Positions 18,388 to 27,476 of a stretch of DNA of 64,000 nt are shown piece by piece. The DNA lies in the NCBI RefSeq assembly GCF_013364155.1, contig NZ_CP054916.1:8276001-8340000 (forward strand), written 5' to 3'. Within the stretch, counting starts at the first letter, position 1. Each line of letters opens with the position of its first letter. Position numbers and translations under genes: made by a program. The notes below the pieces were generated by a model. It did no database searches. It had not been told where the DNA came from and saw nothing but the letters and a program-made list of their open reading frames with translations. Source of the stretch: Streptomyces sp. NA02950. Its GTDB lineage: Bacteria; Actinomycetota; Actinomycetes; Streptomycetales; Streptomycetaceae.

Positions 18388-19009
18388 CCCTCCCCGGGAC
18401 GGGTAGGCGGGACTCGATCCCGCGCTGCACCAACGACTGGAGCCGGTGGGCGAGATGTACGGCGCCGGACGGCACGGTCGCCCGCGTTCCTCGGCGCGGA
18501 GCTCCTGCCGTACCGGGCGCGCGACCCCTAACCGCCGTTGGACGACGGCGGGGCCGCGCCGTAGGACGCCGTCGCCCCAGCGCGGGCGTACGGGGCCGGC
18601 GGGCACCCCGCGGCCCCGTATGGCCGTTCCCGTCCACGCGGGTCAGCGCGAGGCCGCGGGCCCTGCATCCGGCCCATTTGGGCGGACGGTGCCGGCCGGG
18701 AGACAGGGGTGGCCGATCACGGCCCCGGCGGCCGTTCCGGGCTCTGCCCACTCCCCTTCCTCACGGGTGCGTTCATCGTTCGAAGGTCAACCGAAGGGAG
18801 CTGTCACTGTGCACTTCCGTCCTCGCCGTCCGTGCCACCGGTGCCTACTGTCCTGAGCGAAGCACGGCGGCCGCACCCTGCCCTCCCGGGCCCATCTCCC
18901 GTGACACACACGGGCGTTGCCCTCACGCCGCGCGGTGCTCCCCCTCGTCGTACGGCAGCACGGCCATGCTCCGCCGAGCGCCCCCCGATCCAGCAGAACA
19001 GGACCCTTG
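18388..19009. other. 622-bp region without a recognised gene
   Basis: Open frames here are GC-frame shadows rich in Arg, Pro and Gly without recognisable domains. The only structured element I see is a short RBS-led ORF at 18809-18856. The last 150 bp precede the DUF4331 gene and should hold its promoter, but I cannot point to convincing -35/-10 boxes. Confidence 0.5.
18809..18856 (+). CDS. Possible 15-residue leader peptide
   Basis: GTG at 18809 is preceded by AAGGGAG with 8-nt spacing and opens a 15-residue ORF, MHFRPRRPCHRCLLS, ending at TGA 18854-18856. It is Arg/Cys-rich and ends about 150 bp before the DUF4331 gene. Short Cys-containing leader ORFs regulate sulfur genes in some actinobacteria, but this one does not precede such a gene and may be chance. 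Confidence 0.2.
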   Translation: MHFRPRRPCHRCLLS

Positions 19010-20059
19010 ATGAGTCATCACCACGACTCGCTGCTCGCCCGGCAGGACCCGCGGCTCGACATCAGTGATGTGTATCTGTTCCGTGGTTCCACCGGGACCG
19101 TCTTCGTCGTGAACGTCAATCCGCTCTCCGGGGAGGGTGGTTTCCACGACGACGAGAGCCTCTACGAGATCAAGGTGGACACCGACGGGGACGCCGTCGA
19201 GGACCTCACCTACCGCTTCACCTTCGGTACTCCGGACACCGACGGCACCCAGCGGTGGGAACTGCGGTGCCTCACCGGCGCCGCCGCCCGCGATCGCTTC
19301 GCCGACGGCGCTGTACTGCTCTCGGGTCTCACCGGGGAGCCCGTCACGACGGCCGAGGGGCTGCGGGTGTGGGCGGGCCAGGCCGGGGACCCCTTCTGGA
19401 TCGAGGGCTCGGTGGTGACGGCGGTGAAGACCGGTATCGCCCAGGGCACCGCGCCCGATCTTTCGGGCGTCGACCCGGCCACCGCGGTGAACCTCTTCGC
19501 GGACACACAGGTCCATTCGATCGTCCTGGAGGTGCCGGACCGGCGCCTCGGTGGCGCCGGAGCCACCATCGGCTTCTGGGCCGCCACCGTGCTCGCCACC
19601 GACGCGGGCGACTGGCGGCAGATCAACCGCTGTGCCCATCCGCTGCTCAACACCCTCTTCGACCTCGAAGAGGCGGAGCACGACATCGACTTCAACGCCA
19701 CCGAACCCGCCGAGGACCCCGACCGCTACGGGCCGGAGCTCCGCCGCGCCACCGAGCGGGCCGTCGCGGCCACCGGAGCCGCGTCCGACCCGGCCGCGTA
19801 CGCCGCCCGGCTCCGGGATCTGCTGCTGCCGGACGTCCTGCGGTACGAGGTGGGCAGCGAGGCCCGCTTCGGTGTCGAGGCGCGCAACGGACGCGCGCTG
19901 ACGGACTGTGTGCCCGAGGTGATGTTCCAGCTGGTGCTGGGCGTACCCGTCGGAATGGCACTGGACGCGAGCGCCGCGGCGGGGGCACCGCGCGATGACT
20001 TCCCCTATCTGTCCGCGCCGGTGATCCTGTCACCCGAGCGGGCGGGACGTTGCCCCTGA
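19010..20059 (+). CDS. DUF4331 family protein
   Basis: 349 residues. Family features: MSHHHDSLLARQDPRLDISDVYLFRG at the N-terminus (shown here only in part as the conserved DISDVYLF), NVNPLSG, DTDGDAVEDLTYRFTFG, and a later FNATEPAEDP segment. There is no signal peptide, unlike many secreted DUF4331 proteins. Function unknown; members are found in putative surface or metabolic contexts. The chosen start ATG 19010 follows AGGACC. It converges on the P450 gene. Confidence 0.82.
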   Translation: MSHHHDSLLARQDPRLDISDVYLFRGSTGTVFVVNVNPLSGEGGFHDDESLYEIKVDTDGDAVEDLTYRFTFGTPDTDGTQRWELRCLTGAAARDRFADGAVLLSGLTGEPVTTAEGLRVWAGQAGDPFWIEGSVVTAVKTGIAQGTAPDLSGVDPATAVNLFADTQVHSIVLEVPDRRLGGAGATIGFWAATVLATDAGDWRQINRCAHPLLNTLFDLEEAEHDIDFNATEPAEDPDRYGPELRRATERAVAATGAASDPAAYAARLRDLLLPDVLRYEVGSEARFGVEARNGRALTDCVPEVMFQLVLGVPVGMALDASAAAGAPRDDFPYLSAPVILSPERAGRCP

Positions 20060-20072
20060 GCGGATGCGGCGA

Positions 20073-20101
20073 CGCCCCGTCGTCGTCCCGGCGGCGGGGC
20101 G
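20073..20101. terminator. Possible bidirectional terminator between converging genes
   Basis: CGCCCCG (20073-20079) and CGGGGCG (20095-20101) form a 7-bp GC-only stem with a 15-nt loop between the convergent DUF4331 and P450 genes. No T-tract, as is usual in this kind of genome. Confidence 0.4.
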
Positions 20102-20120
20102 CCCCGCGGTATGCCCGCGC

Positions 20121-21317
20121 CTACCAGGACACCGGAAGGGCGGTCGGTCCCCGGACGATGGCCTCCGGCGGGCGCCAGCGCAGGGTGGCGGGGTCCGCGG
20201 CAAGGGCGAGGCGGGGGCAAGCCGCCACCAGCTCCTCGAGGGCGATCCGCAGCTGGAGACGGGCCAGTTGGGCGCCGAGGCAGATATGCGGACCGTGTCC
20301 GAAGCTCACGTGTCTGGTGGTCGTGCGGTCCACGGACAGTGCCCCGGGGCGCGGATGGGCACGGGGGTCGAAGTTGGCGTGGAGGAGGGAGACCAGGACC
20401 GCTTCGCCCGCGCGGACCGGTTCCCCGGCGAGTTCGGTGTCCGTCCGCGCCAGCCGGGTGAAGCTGATCGGGACCACCGGGGCGAACCGCAGCAGTTCCT
20501 CCACCGCGCCGGGAACCAGACCGGGGCCCGCGACCAGGCGCCGCCACTGCCCGGGGTGCTCCAGCAGCGCCAACACCGCGAGACCGGTCTGCCCGATGGT
20601 GGTCTCGTACCCGGCGTTGAGGAGGAGTTCGACCAGGGCGATGAGCTCCGCTTCGCTCAGTGAACCGTCCTCGTCATGGGCCCGCACCAGCGCGCCGAGC
20701 AGATGCTCGCCCGGATCACGCCGAGCCATGCGTAGCAACGCGACGAAATGAGCGCGTAGTTCGGCGCGGGCCGTCGCGGACTCCCGGGGTGTGCAGGGCA
20801 CGAGGGCGTGGCCGAGATCGGCCAGGGCGGCGAAGCGGTCCCGTTCCGCCTCGGGGACACCGAGCATTCGGCAGATCGTGGCCGCGGCCAGCGGCATGGT
20901 GTAGTCGCGGACGAGGTCGAACGGGCTGCCGCGCCGCAGCAGACCCCGGGCCTCGGCGCGGATCCCGTCCTCCAGGGCGGCGATGGCGTGCGGGATGAAA
21001 GCGCGGCTGACCAGGGCCCGTAATCGGCTGTGTGCGGGAGGATCGAGGCTGGTTAGACTGGCCGGATCGGGCTGGAGCGGATGGACCGCCGGGGCTGCTG
21101 GGGCGACCGCCGCGGCACGGCTGAAGCCCGGGTCGGCCAGCACCCGGCGGCCGAGTGCGAACCGGGTGACCAGCCAGAGCCGGTCACCGGTGGGGGCGAG
21201 GATCCGCACCACATCCGGCACCGGCCTCCGCGGCAGATAGGGCGGCAGCGGACCCCGCTGCGCCGCGGTGGCCGGATCACCGGCCCGGGCCACCGCGCGG
21301 TTTCCGGAGGCACTCAT
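20121..21317 (-). CDS. Cytochrome P450
   Basis: Heme monooxygenase of about 398 residues, the last gene of the minus-strand cluster. Visible: I-helix AGYETT (about 235-240), ExxR in EELLR, and the heme loop FGHGPHICLGAQLAR with the cysteine ligand near residue 346. I prefer ATG 21317 because GGTGG upstream has normal spacing; ATG 21323 is also possible. A TTA leucine codon lies at 21021-21023 (SRLRAL segment), rare in this GC-rich genome and a marker of bldA tRNA dependence. It starts within about 13 bp of the O-methyltransferase stop, so both are likely cotranscribed. Probable tailoring oxidase. Confidence 0.93.
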   Translation of the reverse strand: MSASGNRAVARAGDPATAAQRGPLPPYLPRRPVPDVVRILAPTGDRLWLVTRFALGRRVLADPGFSRAAAVAPAAPAVHPLQPDPASLTSLDPPAHSRLRALVSRAFIPHAIAALEDGIRAEARGLLRRGSPFDLVRDYTMPLAAATICRMLGVPEAERDRFAALADLGHALVPCTPRESATARAELRAHFVALLRMARRDPGEHLLGALVRAHDEDGSLSEAELIALVELLLNAGYETTIGQTGLAVLALLEHPGQWRRLVAGPGLVPGAVEELLRFAPVVPISFTRLARTDTELAGEPVRAGEAVLVSLLHANFDPRAHPRPGALSVDRTTTRHVSFGHGPHICLGAQLARLQLRIALEELVAACPRLALAADPATLRWRPPEAIVRGPTALPVSW

Positions 21318-21330
21318 GCGCATCCACCCG

Positions 21331-22437
21331 CTACTTGACGCCCACGACCATGTACTCGGGCCCGTCGAGATGGGTCACCACGATGTCCCGGAACCCCGCA
21401 TCGGTCAGCCACTCACGGGCCTCGGCCCCGGTGTAGCCCAGCCCGCCGGCGGAGACGAGCGAGACATTGAGGCTGATCAGCAGACCGGTGGTGCGCCGCC
21501 GCCGGTCGTCGTCGATGAGCGACTCGTAGAGGATCAGCGAACCGCCGGTGGGCAGTGCTTCGTACGCCTTGCGGATGAGCGTCTTCTTGGTGTCGAGGTC
21601 CCAGTCGTGCAGCACATGCCCCATGACGAGCACATCGGCGGTGGGCAGCGGTTCGGCGAAGAAGTCGCCACCGGCGAACTCCGCCCGGTCCCCGACGCCC
21701 GCGCTCCGTGTGTGCTCGGTGAAACCGGGGCCCACGGACGGCAGATCGAAACCGATGCCCCGCAGATGCGGATGGCGGCCCAGGACCTGCACCAGAAGCG
21801 CACCCTCCGCGCAGCCGATGTCGGCCACGGTGCCCACCGGACCCCAGTCGTGGGCTTCGGCGAGCGCCTGGTTCGCACCCATGCTGTATCCGGTCATGGC
21901 CCGGAGAAAGCCCCTCACCTGCTCCGGGGTAGCGAACGCCTCCCCGAAGGTGTCGCTTTGGGTGTCGCCGTCGACCAGCCGCGCAGCGCCTCCGCGCCGG
22001 TCGTCCTCCTCGCCACCCGCCGTCGCCAGGGCCGTGGAGAAGTCGAGCCTGCCGCCCCCGCGCAGCCCGTCGGCCATCCGCGCCCACCAGCCGAACCCCG
22101 CGTTCAGGAACTCCAGATAACCGGAGATGTCGGTGGCCGGCCGGGCGGGGTCCAGATGGCGTGCGGCCAGCGCGGAGTTCCGGTACACCCCGTCCTCGCG
22201 CTCCAGTACGCCCAGCGAGACCAGCGCGTCGAGGAAGTCGGCCGCGCCACGGCCCGCGATACCGAGCCGCTTGCGCAGTTCGTCAAGGGTGCCCGGCTCC
22301 TCGGCCAGGGCCGTGAACACACCCAGTTCCACCGCGCTCAGCAGCACCTTCGACTTCCAGAAGGCCACCGCGATATCGATCAGGGCATGGGGGGAATCAG
22401 CCGTCGGCTCGTGCTCGGTCGTGTGGTGGTCAGCCAT
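21331..22437 (-). CDS. SAM-dependent O-methyltransferase (plant-type family 2)
   Basis: 368 residues: an N-terminal winged-helix dimerisation domain (about 15-105), then a Rossmann methyltransferase domain with the SAM motif VADIGCAEGALL and the catalytic-base region MGHVLHDWD. Such enzymes methylate hydroxyl or acid groups of small metabolites. The start follows GGAG by 8 nt. It lies 63 bp after the beta-lactamase-fold gene and directly before the P450, consistent with late tailoring in the cluster. Confidence 0.9.
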   Translation of the reverse strand: MADHHTTEHEPTADSPHALIDIAVAFWKSKVLLSAVELGVFTALAEEPGTLDELRKRLGIAGRGAADFLDALVSLGVLEREDGVYRNSALAARHLDPARPATDISGYLEFLNAGFGWWARMADGLRGGGRLDFSTALATAGGEEDDRRGGAARLVDGDTQSDTFGEAFATPEQVRGFLRAMTGYSMGANQALAEAHDWGPVGTVADIGCAEGALLVQVLGRHPHLRGIGFDLPSVGPGFTEHTRSAGVGDRAEFAGGDFFAEPLPTADVLVMGHVLHDWDLDTKKTLIRKAYEALPTGGSLILYESLIDDDRRRRTTGLLISLNVSLVSAGGLGYTGAEAREWLTDAGFRDIVVTHLDGPEYMVVGVK

Positions 22438-22500
22438 CGTGTGTTCTCCGTCTTCGGTATCGGGACAGGCCGGAACGGGGGGACATGGGCGGGCCGGGGG

Positions 22501-24123
22501 TCAGACCAGACCGAGATCGCGGTACACGGCGTCGCAGAGGGCGACGGTCCGCTCCTGGTGCTCCTCCTGCCAGGTCTTTCCGTTGAGGTGGAGGGCGGCC
22601 ACCAGACCGGCGTCGGGGTCGGCGAAGACCAGCGACGTCCACAGTCCGTAGTGCCCGAAAGTGCGCAGTGACGCATGTCCGCTGTACGCCGTGCAGTGGT
22701 CACCGAGGTGGTGTGATTCGAGGCGGAAGCCCAGCCCCCAGTCGGCGTTGCCGAACGGGTCGACCAGCCCGACCCGGTGGTGCGCCGTCAGCGCCGCCAC
22801 CGTCTGTGGCCGCAGGATCCGCCCCGCCCGGCCCTGCCCCCGGGCGAGCAGCGCTTCGAAGAACAGCCCGAGGTCGGACATCGGACCACGGATGTTCAGC
22901 CCCGGAATCGGCCGGGTGCACGACGCCTCGGTGGCGAACCAGTGGGTGGCCTGGGCGGGTTGTCCGCCACCGGTGATGTAGATCAGGGGAAGGCGGTCGG
23001 CCGTACGGCGGTACTCCTGGGGGGTGAGGATGACGCGGGTGTCGCGCATCCCGCAGGGCGCGAGGACCTCCTCGGCCAGGTAGCGCTCGTAGCTGCGCCC
23101 GTCGACCGCCTCGACCACGTCCGAGAGCAGGAACCAGGCCCACCAGGGCGCGTAGTTGATCTTTGCGCCGGGGGTGGCGTCCGGCGGCGGTGTCATGCTC
23201 TTGAGCCGGCCCCGTCGCAGATCCTTCGGTGTGGCCACGATCCCGTGCAGCGGGTCGAGCGCCATCGGCATCACACTGGTGTGGGTGAGCAGCTGGTACA
23301 GCGTGATGTGCTCGCGGCCGTCGCCGGAGAACCAGGGGAGGTAGTCGGCCACCGGCCGCTCCGGATCCACCAGGTCCTTCTCCCACAGCTGGCCGAGGGC
23401 CACCGCGCCGAGGGTTTTGGAGCAGCAGTACCAGATGGGCAGGGAGGCGCGGGTGAACGGGACTCCGGGGCGGCACTCGCCCAGTCCCGCCGAGACACGG
23501 GTGCCCGACGGGGCGTGCGAAACGTACAGCTGGGCGCCGGGTGTCGTACGGCCGAGTTCGGCCCGCAGCCGGGCCATCGTCTCCGGCAGCGCGTCGGTGG
23601 CGGCGCGCACCGCGCCCGCCTCGTCGTCACCACCCCGCGGGACCAGGGGGACGGGCGCGGGCGCGGCGGCGGACGGCAGCCCCTCGGTCCCGGCGCGCAG
23701 CGCCGCCAGACATCCGGCGGTGTCCTGTTGCAGCAGCCGGTCGAGGAAGAAGACGAACAGGAACACGCCCTCCAGCCCCAGACCACCGTGTTCGAAGAGC
23801 CGCACCCGTCGTTCCGCGTCGCCGAAGAGGAAGGTGGCGGCATCGGCGTGACCGAGGGCGCAGGCCACGGTGGGGCGTTCCGGGGTGGCTCCGCCGAGGA
23901 ACCGCAGCGCGCCGGTGGCCAGGTCGGCCAGCACGGTGACGGTGTCCGGGACGTACGGCGGCGCGTCGGTGAGGCGCAGCTCGATACGGATGGCCTCCGC
24001 CGGGTCGAGGGTCCGCGCCGCGGGATGGGCGGCGGCGAGGTCCAGCCACGCCGGGGAGAACAGGGGGTGCCGGGCCGCCGCGGCGCCGTGGGTGTGGCAC
24101 GCGGCGGCCCCGGCCTCGCTCAT
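22501..24123 (-). CDS. Beta-lactamase-fold (class C-like) protein with Cys at the nucleophile position
   Basis: 540 residues. The first ~190 include a region (about 60-130) resembling an SCP2-type lipid-binding domain; the rest is a class C beta-lactamase-like fold used by esterases, acyltransferases and peptidases. The active-site S-x-x-K motif reads C233-C-S-K236, so the nucleophilic serine is apparently replaced by cysteine. The Y-x-N motif reads Y324-A-P, and the third motif is H491-Y-G493. It could act as a thiol hydrolase or acyltransferase, or be non-catalytic. The start ATG (24123) overlaps the preceding stop by one base (TGATG), implying coupled translation. Confidence 0.85.
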   Translation of the reverse strand: MSEAGAAACHTHGAAAARHPLFSPAWLDLAAAHPAARTLDPAEAIRIELRLTDAPPYVPDTVTVLADLATGALRFLGGATPERPTVACALGHADAATFLFGDAERRVRLFEHGGLGLEGVFLFVFFLDRLLQQDTAGCLAALRAGTEGLPSAAAPAPVPLVPRGGDDEAGAVRAATDALPETMARLRAELGRTTPGAQLYVSHAPSGTRVSAGLGECRPGVPFTRASLPIWYCCSKTLGAVALGQLWEKDLVDPERPVADYLPWFSGDGREHITLYQLLTHTSVMPMALDPLHGIVATPKDLRRGRLKSMTPPPDATPGAKINYAPWWAWFLLSDVVEAVDGRSYERYLAEEVLAPCGMRDTRVILTPQEYRRTADRLPLIYITGGGQPAQATHWFATEASCTRPIPGLNIRGPMSDLGLFFEALLARGQGRAGRILRPQTVAALTAHHRVGLVDPFGNADWGLGFRLESHHLGDHCTAYSGHASLRTFGHYGLWTSLVFADPDAGLVAALHLNGKTWQEEHQERTVALCDAVYRDLGLV

Positions 24124-26153
24124 CAGTCCGTCCTCGCGAGGGTGAATCGCACCTTGGACGAACTGGTGAGACTTCCGTCGGGCGCCATGAGCTTTTTGAG
24201 CTCGGCGTCGACGGCCGCGGTGGCTTCTTCCCTCGCGTCCTCGGGGACGCTCTCCCAGAACTGCCGCCCGGCGGTCGACCACACCCAGCGCCACCACTGA
24301 CCCGGCCCGACGAAGCGGGTCACACAGGCCTCCTCCACCGTCTCGACCGACCGGTATCCGGCCTTCTCGAGCGCGGTGTGCAGCGCGTCGGCCGACCGGA
24401 ACGGGCTGTCGTCGGGCAGCCGGTGCGCGGAGAGACCGCCGTACGGGGCGCTGGCGCGGAACACGGCGTCCCAGCGCGGATCCGGCCTGCCCCACCACGA
24501 CAGGGCGAGCCGTCCGCCGTCGTTCAGCAGTTCCCGGTAGCGCACCATGGCCGCCACCGGATCGAGGAAGAAGAACATCGAGATCCCGGCGAGCACCGCG
24601 TCGAAGGTGCCGGTCGCGGACGGCCCCGGTACTCCCCAGTCCACGGTCTCGGCGTCACCGGTGTGGGCTTGGGCGTTGTCCGGACCGGCGTCCGCGATGC
24701 GCTCGCGGGCGCGCGCCACCATGCCCGGCGAGAGGTCGATCCCGATGGCCTCGCCACCGGATCCGGCGGCCGCCCGGGCAGCGGGCAGCAGGACCGAGCC
24801 GGTGCCGCAGCCCACGTCGAGGACACGTTCGCCCGGCCGGATCCCGGCGTGCTCCACCAGCCGCTCGCCCAGGTCGTCGAAGTGGGTGACACCTACACGC
24901 TCGTAGGTCGGGGCGCTGCGGTCGAAGAGGCCGGCGATGGCCGCCTTCCGCCCGGAGCAGGCAGCGGTGGCGGGCAGGGTTTCGCTCATGGCGCTGCTGG
25001 TCCTTTCGGCGGGTGCCGCGGTGTCCGCCGCGGCGGGTCCCTCGTCGGCTACGGGGGGTGGGACACGGGGATCGAGCGGCACGGGGGCACCGGTGCGGCT
25101 GGACTCGTACACCGCGGTCACGACGGCGAGCGCCCGCAGCCCGGCCGCCCCGTCCACCAGCGGCGGGCGTCCGTCCGCCACGGCGTCGCAGAAGTCCATC
25201 AGCTGGTCGTGGTGCGGCTGGTAGAGCAGTCCGATCCGGTCCCGTACCGGCTCCCGGTCCGCACCGGGGTGGAGCGCGAGCCGTTCGGCGGCCTGGTTGC
25301 CCTCGCCGTACGCGCCGTGGTCAGCGGTTTGTTCGCCCGCACCGGCGGCGTGGAACCAGGTCAGCTCGTCGTTGTCGATGACGGCCGAGCCGCGGTCGCC
25401 GTGCACCGCGATCCGGGCGGTGCGCCCGGGGTAGGCGGCCGTGGTGGCCAGGACGGTGCCGAGGGCGCCGTCGGCGAACCGCAGACTGGCGGTGGCCACG
25501 TCCTCGACCTCGATGTGACGGTGGGCCAGAAGGGCGGTGTGCGCCGCCACCTCGGTCACCGGCCCGGCCAGCCACTGGATCAGGTCGAGGGTGTGTACGG
25601 CCTGGTTCATCAGGGCCCCGCCACCGTCCAGGTCGCGGGTGCCGCGCCAGGAACCGGAGCTGTAGTACCGCTGTCCACGCCACCATGGCAACTCCACGAG
25701 TACGGAGGTGATCCGGCCCAGCTCACCGCGGTCGACGGCGGCCTTGACCACTTGTGCCGCGGGGTCGAACCGGCGCTGGGAGATCACCCCCAGCGTCCGG
25801 TCCGCACGCCGCGCGGCCACGGTCAGCAGCCGTCCGGCGGCGGTCGTCGTGACCTCCAGGGGCTTTTCCACCAGGACGTGCTTGCCCGCTTCCAGGGCGG
25901 CCGTGGCCAGCTCGCCGTGGGTGCCACTGGGGGTGCACACGGCGACGGCGTCCACATCGGGGCGGGCCAGCAGCTCGGCCACCCGCCCGGCCGGGCAGCC
26001 GAGTTCGGCCGCCGACGCCGCGGCCCGGCCCGGGTCGCGGCAGGCCACGCCCGCCAGCCGGGCCCTGCCGTACAGCGGCTGATCCTCGCGGGTCAGCAGC
26101 CGGCCGAGGAAACCGCCGATGGATCCGCAGCCGATGATTCCGAACCGGAGCAT
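24123..26153 (-). CDS. Gfo/Idh/MocA oxidoreductase fused to a SAM methyltransferase
   Basis: A single 676-residue open frame. Residues 1-365 form an NAD(P)-dependent Gfo/Idh/MocA oxidoreductase: FGIIGCGSIGGFLG at the N-terminus, EKPLEV with the catalytic lysine near 98, and DLDGGGALMNQAVHTLD. After an Ala/Pro-rich linker (about 366-390) comes a class I methyltransferase with RVLDVGCGTGSVLLP near 435. Met389 (24989) follows GAAAGGA at about 12 nt, so the methyltransferase might also be made separately. It lies 12 bp after the radical SAM gene and is coupled to the beta-lactamase-fold gene. Confidence 0.88.
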   Translation of the reverse strand: MLRFGIIGCGSIGGFLGRLLTREDQPLYGRARLAGVACRDPGRAAASAAELGCPAGRVAELLARPDVDAVAVCTPSGTHGELATAALEAGKHVLVEKPLEVTTTAAGRLLTVAARRADRTLGVISQRRFDPAAQVVKAAVDRGELGRITSVLVELPWWRGQRYYSSGSWRGTRDLDGGGALMNQAVHTLDLIQWLAGPVTEVAAHTALLAHRHIEVEDVATASLRFADGALGTVLATTAAYPGRTARIAVHGDRGSAVIDNDELTWFHAAGAGEQTADHGAYGEGNQAAERLALHPGADREPVRDRIGLLYQPHHDQLMDFCDAVADGRPPLVDGAAGLRALAVVTAVYESSRTGAPVPLDPRVPPPVADEGPAAADTAAPAERTSSAMSETLPATAACSGRKAAIAGLFDRSAPTYERVGVTHFDDLGERLVEHAGIRPGERVLDVGCGTGSVLLPAARAAAGSGGEAIGIDLSPGMVARARERIADAGPDNAQAHTGDAETVDWGVPGPSATGTFDAVLAGISMFFFLDPVAAMVRYRELLNDGGRLALSWWGRPDPRWDAVFRASAPYGGLSAHRLPDDSPFRSADALHTALEKAGYRSVETVEEACVTRFVGPGQWWRWVWSTAGRQFWESVPEDAREEATAAVDAELKKLMAPDGSLTSSSKVRFTLARTD

Positions 26154-26165
26154 GACCCGACCCCT

Positions 26166-27464
26166 TCAGCCGACCGGCACGATGGCGTTGCCGAGGTAGT
26201 TCGGCAGTTCGGTGAGGCGCTGCTGCTGGGCGTCGAGGTCCACCGGGTACTCCGCGCGGTAGCGCCGGGTGACCTCCTGCACCTCCTGCCAGGTGGCGGG
26301 CCGCCTGCCACCGTTGAGGGCGGGGGCCAGATCGTCGTAGAGGCTGGTACCGGGGCGCAGAAAGAGCTGGTTGATGCCGAACCACGCGGGCATCCCGGCC
26401 GCCCAGTCCACCAGTCGGCCGGATACACACGCGTCGTCGCCGGGCAGGCCGAGGAGGACGAACGCGAAGGGGGTGATACCGGCGTCGCGGAGCCTCAGTA
26501 CCGCCTCCTGGACCTGCTGTTCGGTGACCCGCTTGTGCACGCCGGTGTCGGCGATGGCGGGGGACTCGGCGCCCAGCCACATGCCCTGGCAGCCCGCCTC
26601 GGCCCACTCGGAGACGTCGTTCTTCAGCACGATCTCGGCCCGGGTCTGCCCCACCCAGCCCAGTCCCCGGCCCTTCAGCCGCCCGCACAGCTCGCGGTAG
26701 AAGCCCTTGTTGATGCCGAAGACGTAGTCGAGGAAGAACACGAACTCCAGCCCCGCCGCCTGCTGGGCCTCGATCTCGGCCATCACCCGGTCGTGCGGCT
26801 GGGTGCGCATCCGGGTGCCGAACGGCAGATGGCAGAAGGTGCATCCGTAGGTGCAGCCACGGGCCGCGAGCACCATGCCGCACGGACCGGGCATCGGCAG
26901 CCCCCCGGTGATGACCTCGGCGGTGTAGCGGGCCACCGGGACCAGGTCGAAGGCCGGGAACGCGAATTCCTCCAGCGGGACGGCGGGGTAGGGCCGCGCC
27001 CCGGTGGACGCCGGCAGGTTCCCGGAGTCGGGGGACAGCACCGGGTCGGTGGCGCCCGCCTCCAGCGAGCGCACCGCGCCGACGGCCGCCGAGTCCACCT
27101 CGCCGAGGGCCACGTGGTCGACGCCGAGTTCGGCCCGGGTGGCCTCCGGGAGGTGGGTGGGGTGGGCGCCGACCGCGAGGGTGCGGGCCCCGGGGAAGCG
27201 CAGCCGGGCGCGTTCCACGGCGGCCGCCACCGGGCCCAGTTCCAGCGGATAGCACTGGGCCCGGTCGGCGATCGCGGTGATGGCGATCAGCAGGTCGAAG
27301 CCGTCCTCGGCGGTGTCGGGCGCGTCCTGGAGACGCTGGTCCCAGATGGCCACCGCATGGCCGTCGGCACGCAACTGCCCCGCGGCGGTGACCGCGTCCA
27401 GGGGCAGTTGCACGAAGTACTGGTCGAAGGGGTTGCTGGGGATGACGAAGCAGATCCGGGTCAT
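26166..27464 (-). CDS. Radical SAM enzyme with N-terminal B12-binding-like domain
   Basis: 432 residues. The N-terminal ~160 residues look like the cobalamin-binding Rossmann domain of class B radical SAM enzymes, though a DxHxxG cobalamin motif is not seen. The radical SAM core carries the cluster motif C204-TYG-C208-TF-C211. Such enzymes often methylate unactivated carbon or phosphorus, but ring rearrangements are also known. The gap to both neighbours is 12 bp. Substrate unknown; by context a carbon-modifying step of the cluster. Confidence 0.88.
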   Translation of the reverse strand: MTRICFVIPSNPFDQYFVQLPLDAVTAAGQLRADGHAVAIWDQRLQDAPDTAEDGFDLLIAITAIADRAQCYPLELGPVAAAVERARLRFPGARTLAVGAHPTHLPEATRAELGVDHVALGEVDSAAVGAVRSLEAGATDPVLSPDSGNLPASTGARPYPAVPLEEFAFPAFDLVPVARYTAEVITGGLPMPGPCGMVLAARGCTYGCTFCHLPFGTRMRTQPHDRVMAEIEAQQAAGLEFVFFLDYVFGINKGFYRELCGRLKGRGLGWVGQTRAEIVLKNDVSEWAEAGCQGMWLGAESPAIADTGVHKRVTEQQVQEAVLRLRDAGITPFAFVLLGLPGDDACVSGRLVDWAAGMPAWFGINQLFLRPGTSLYDDLAPALNGGRRPATWQEVQEVTRRYRAEYPVDLDAQQQRLTELPNYLGNAIVPVG

Positions 27465-27476
27465 GGCGCGTCACTC

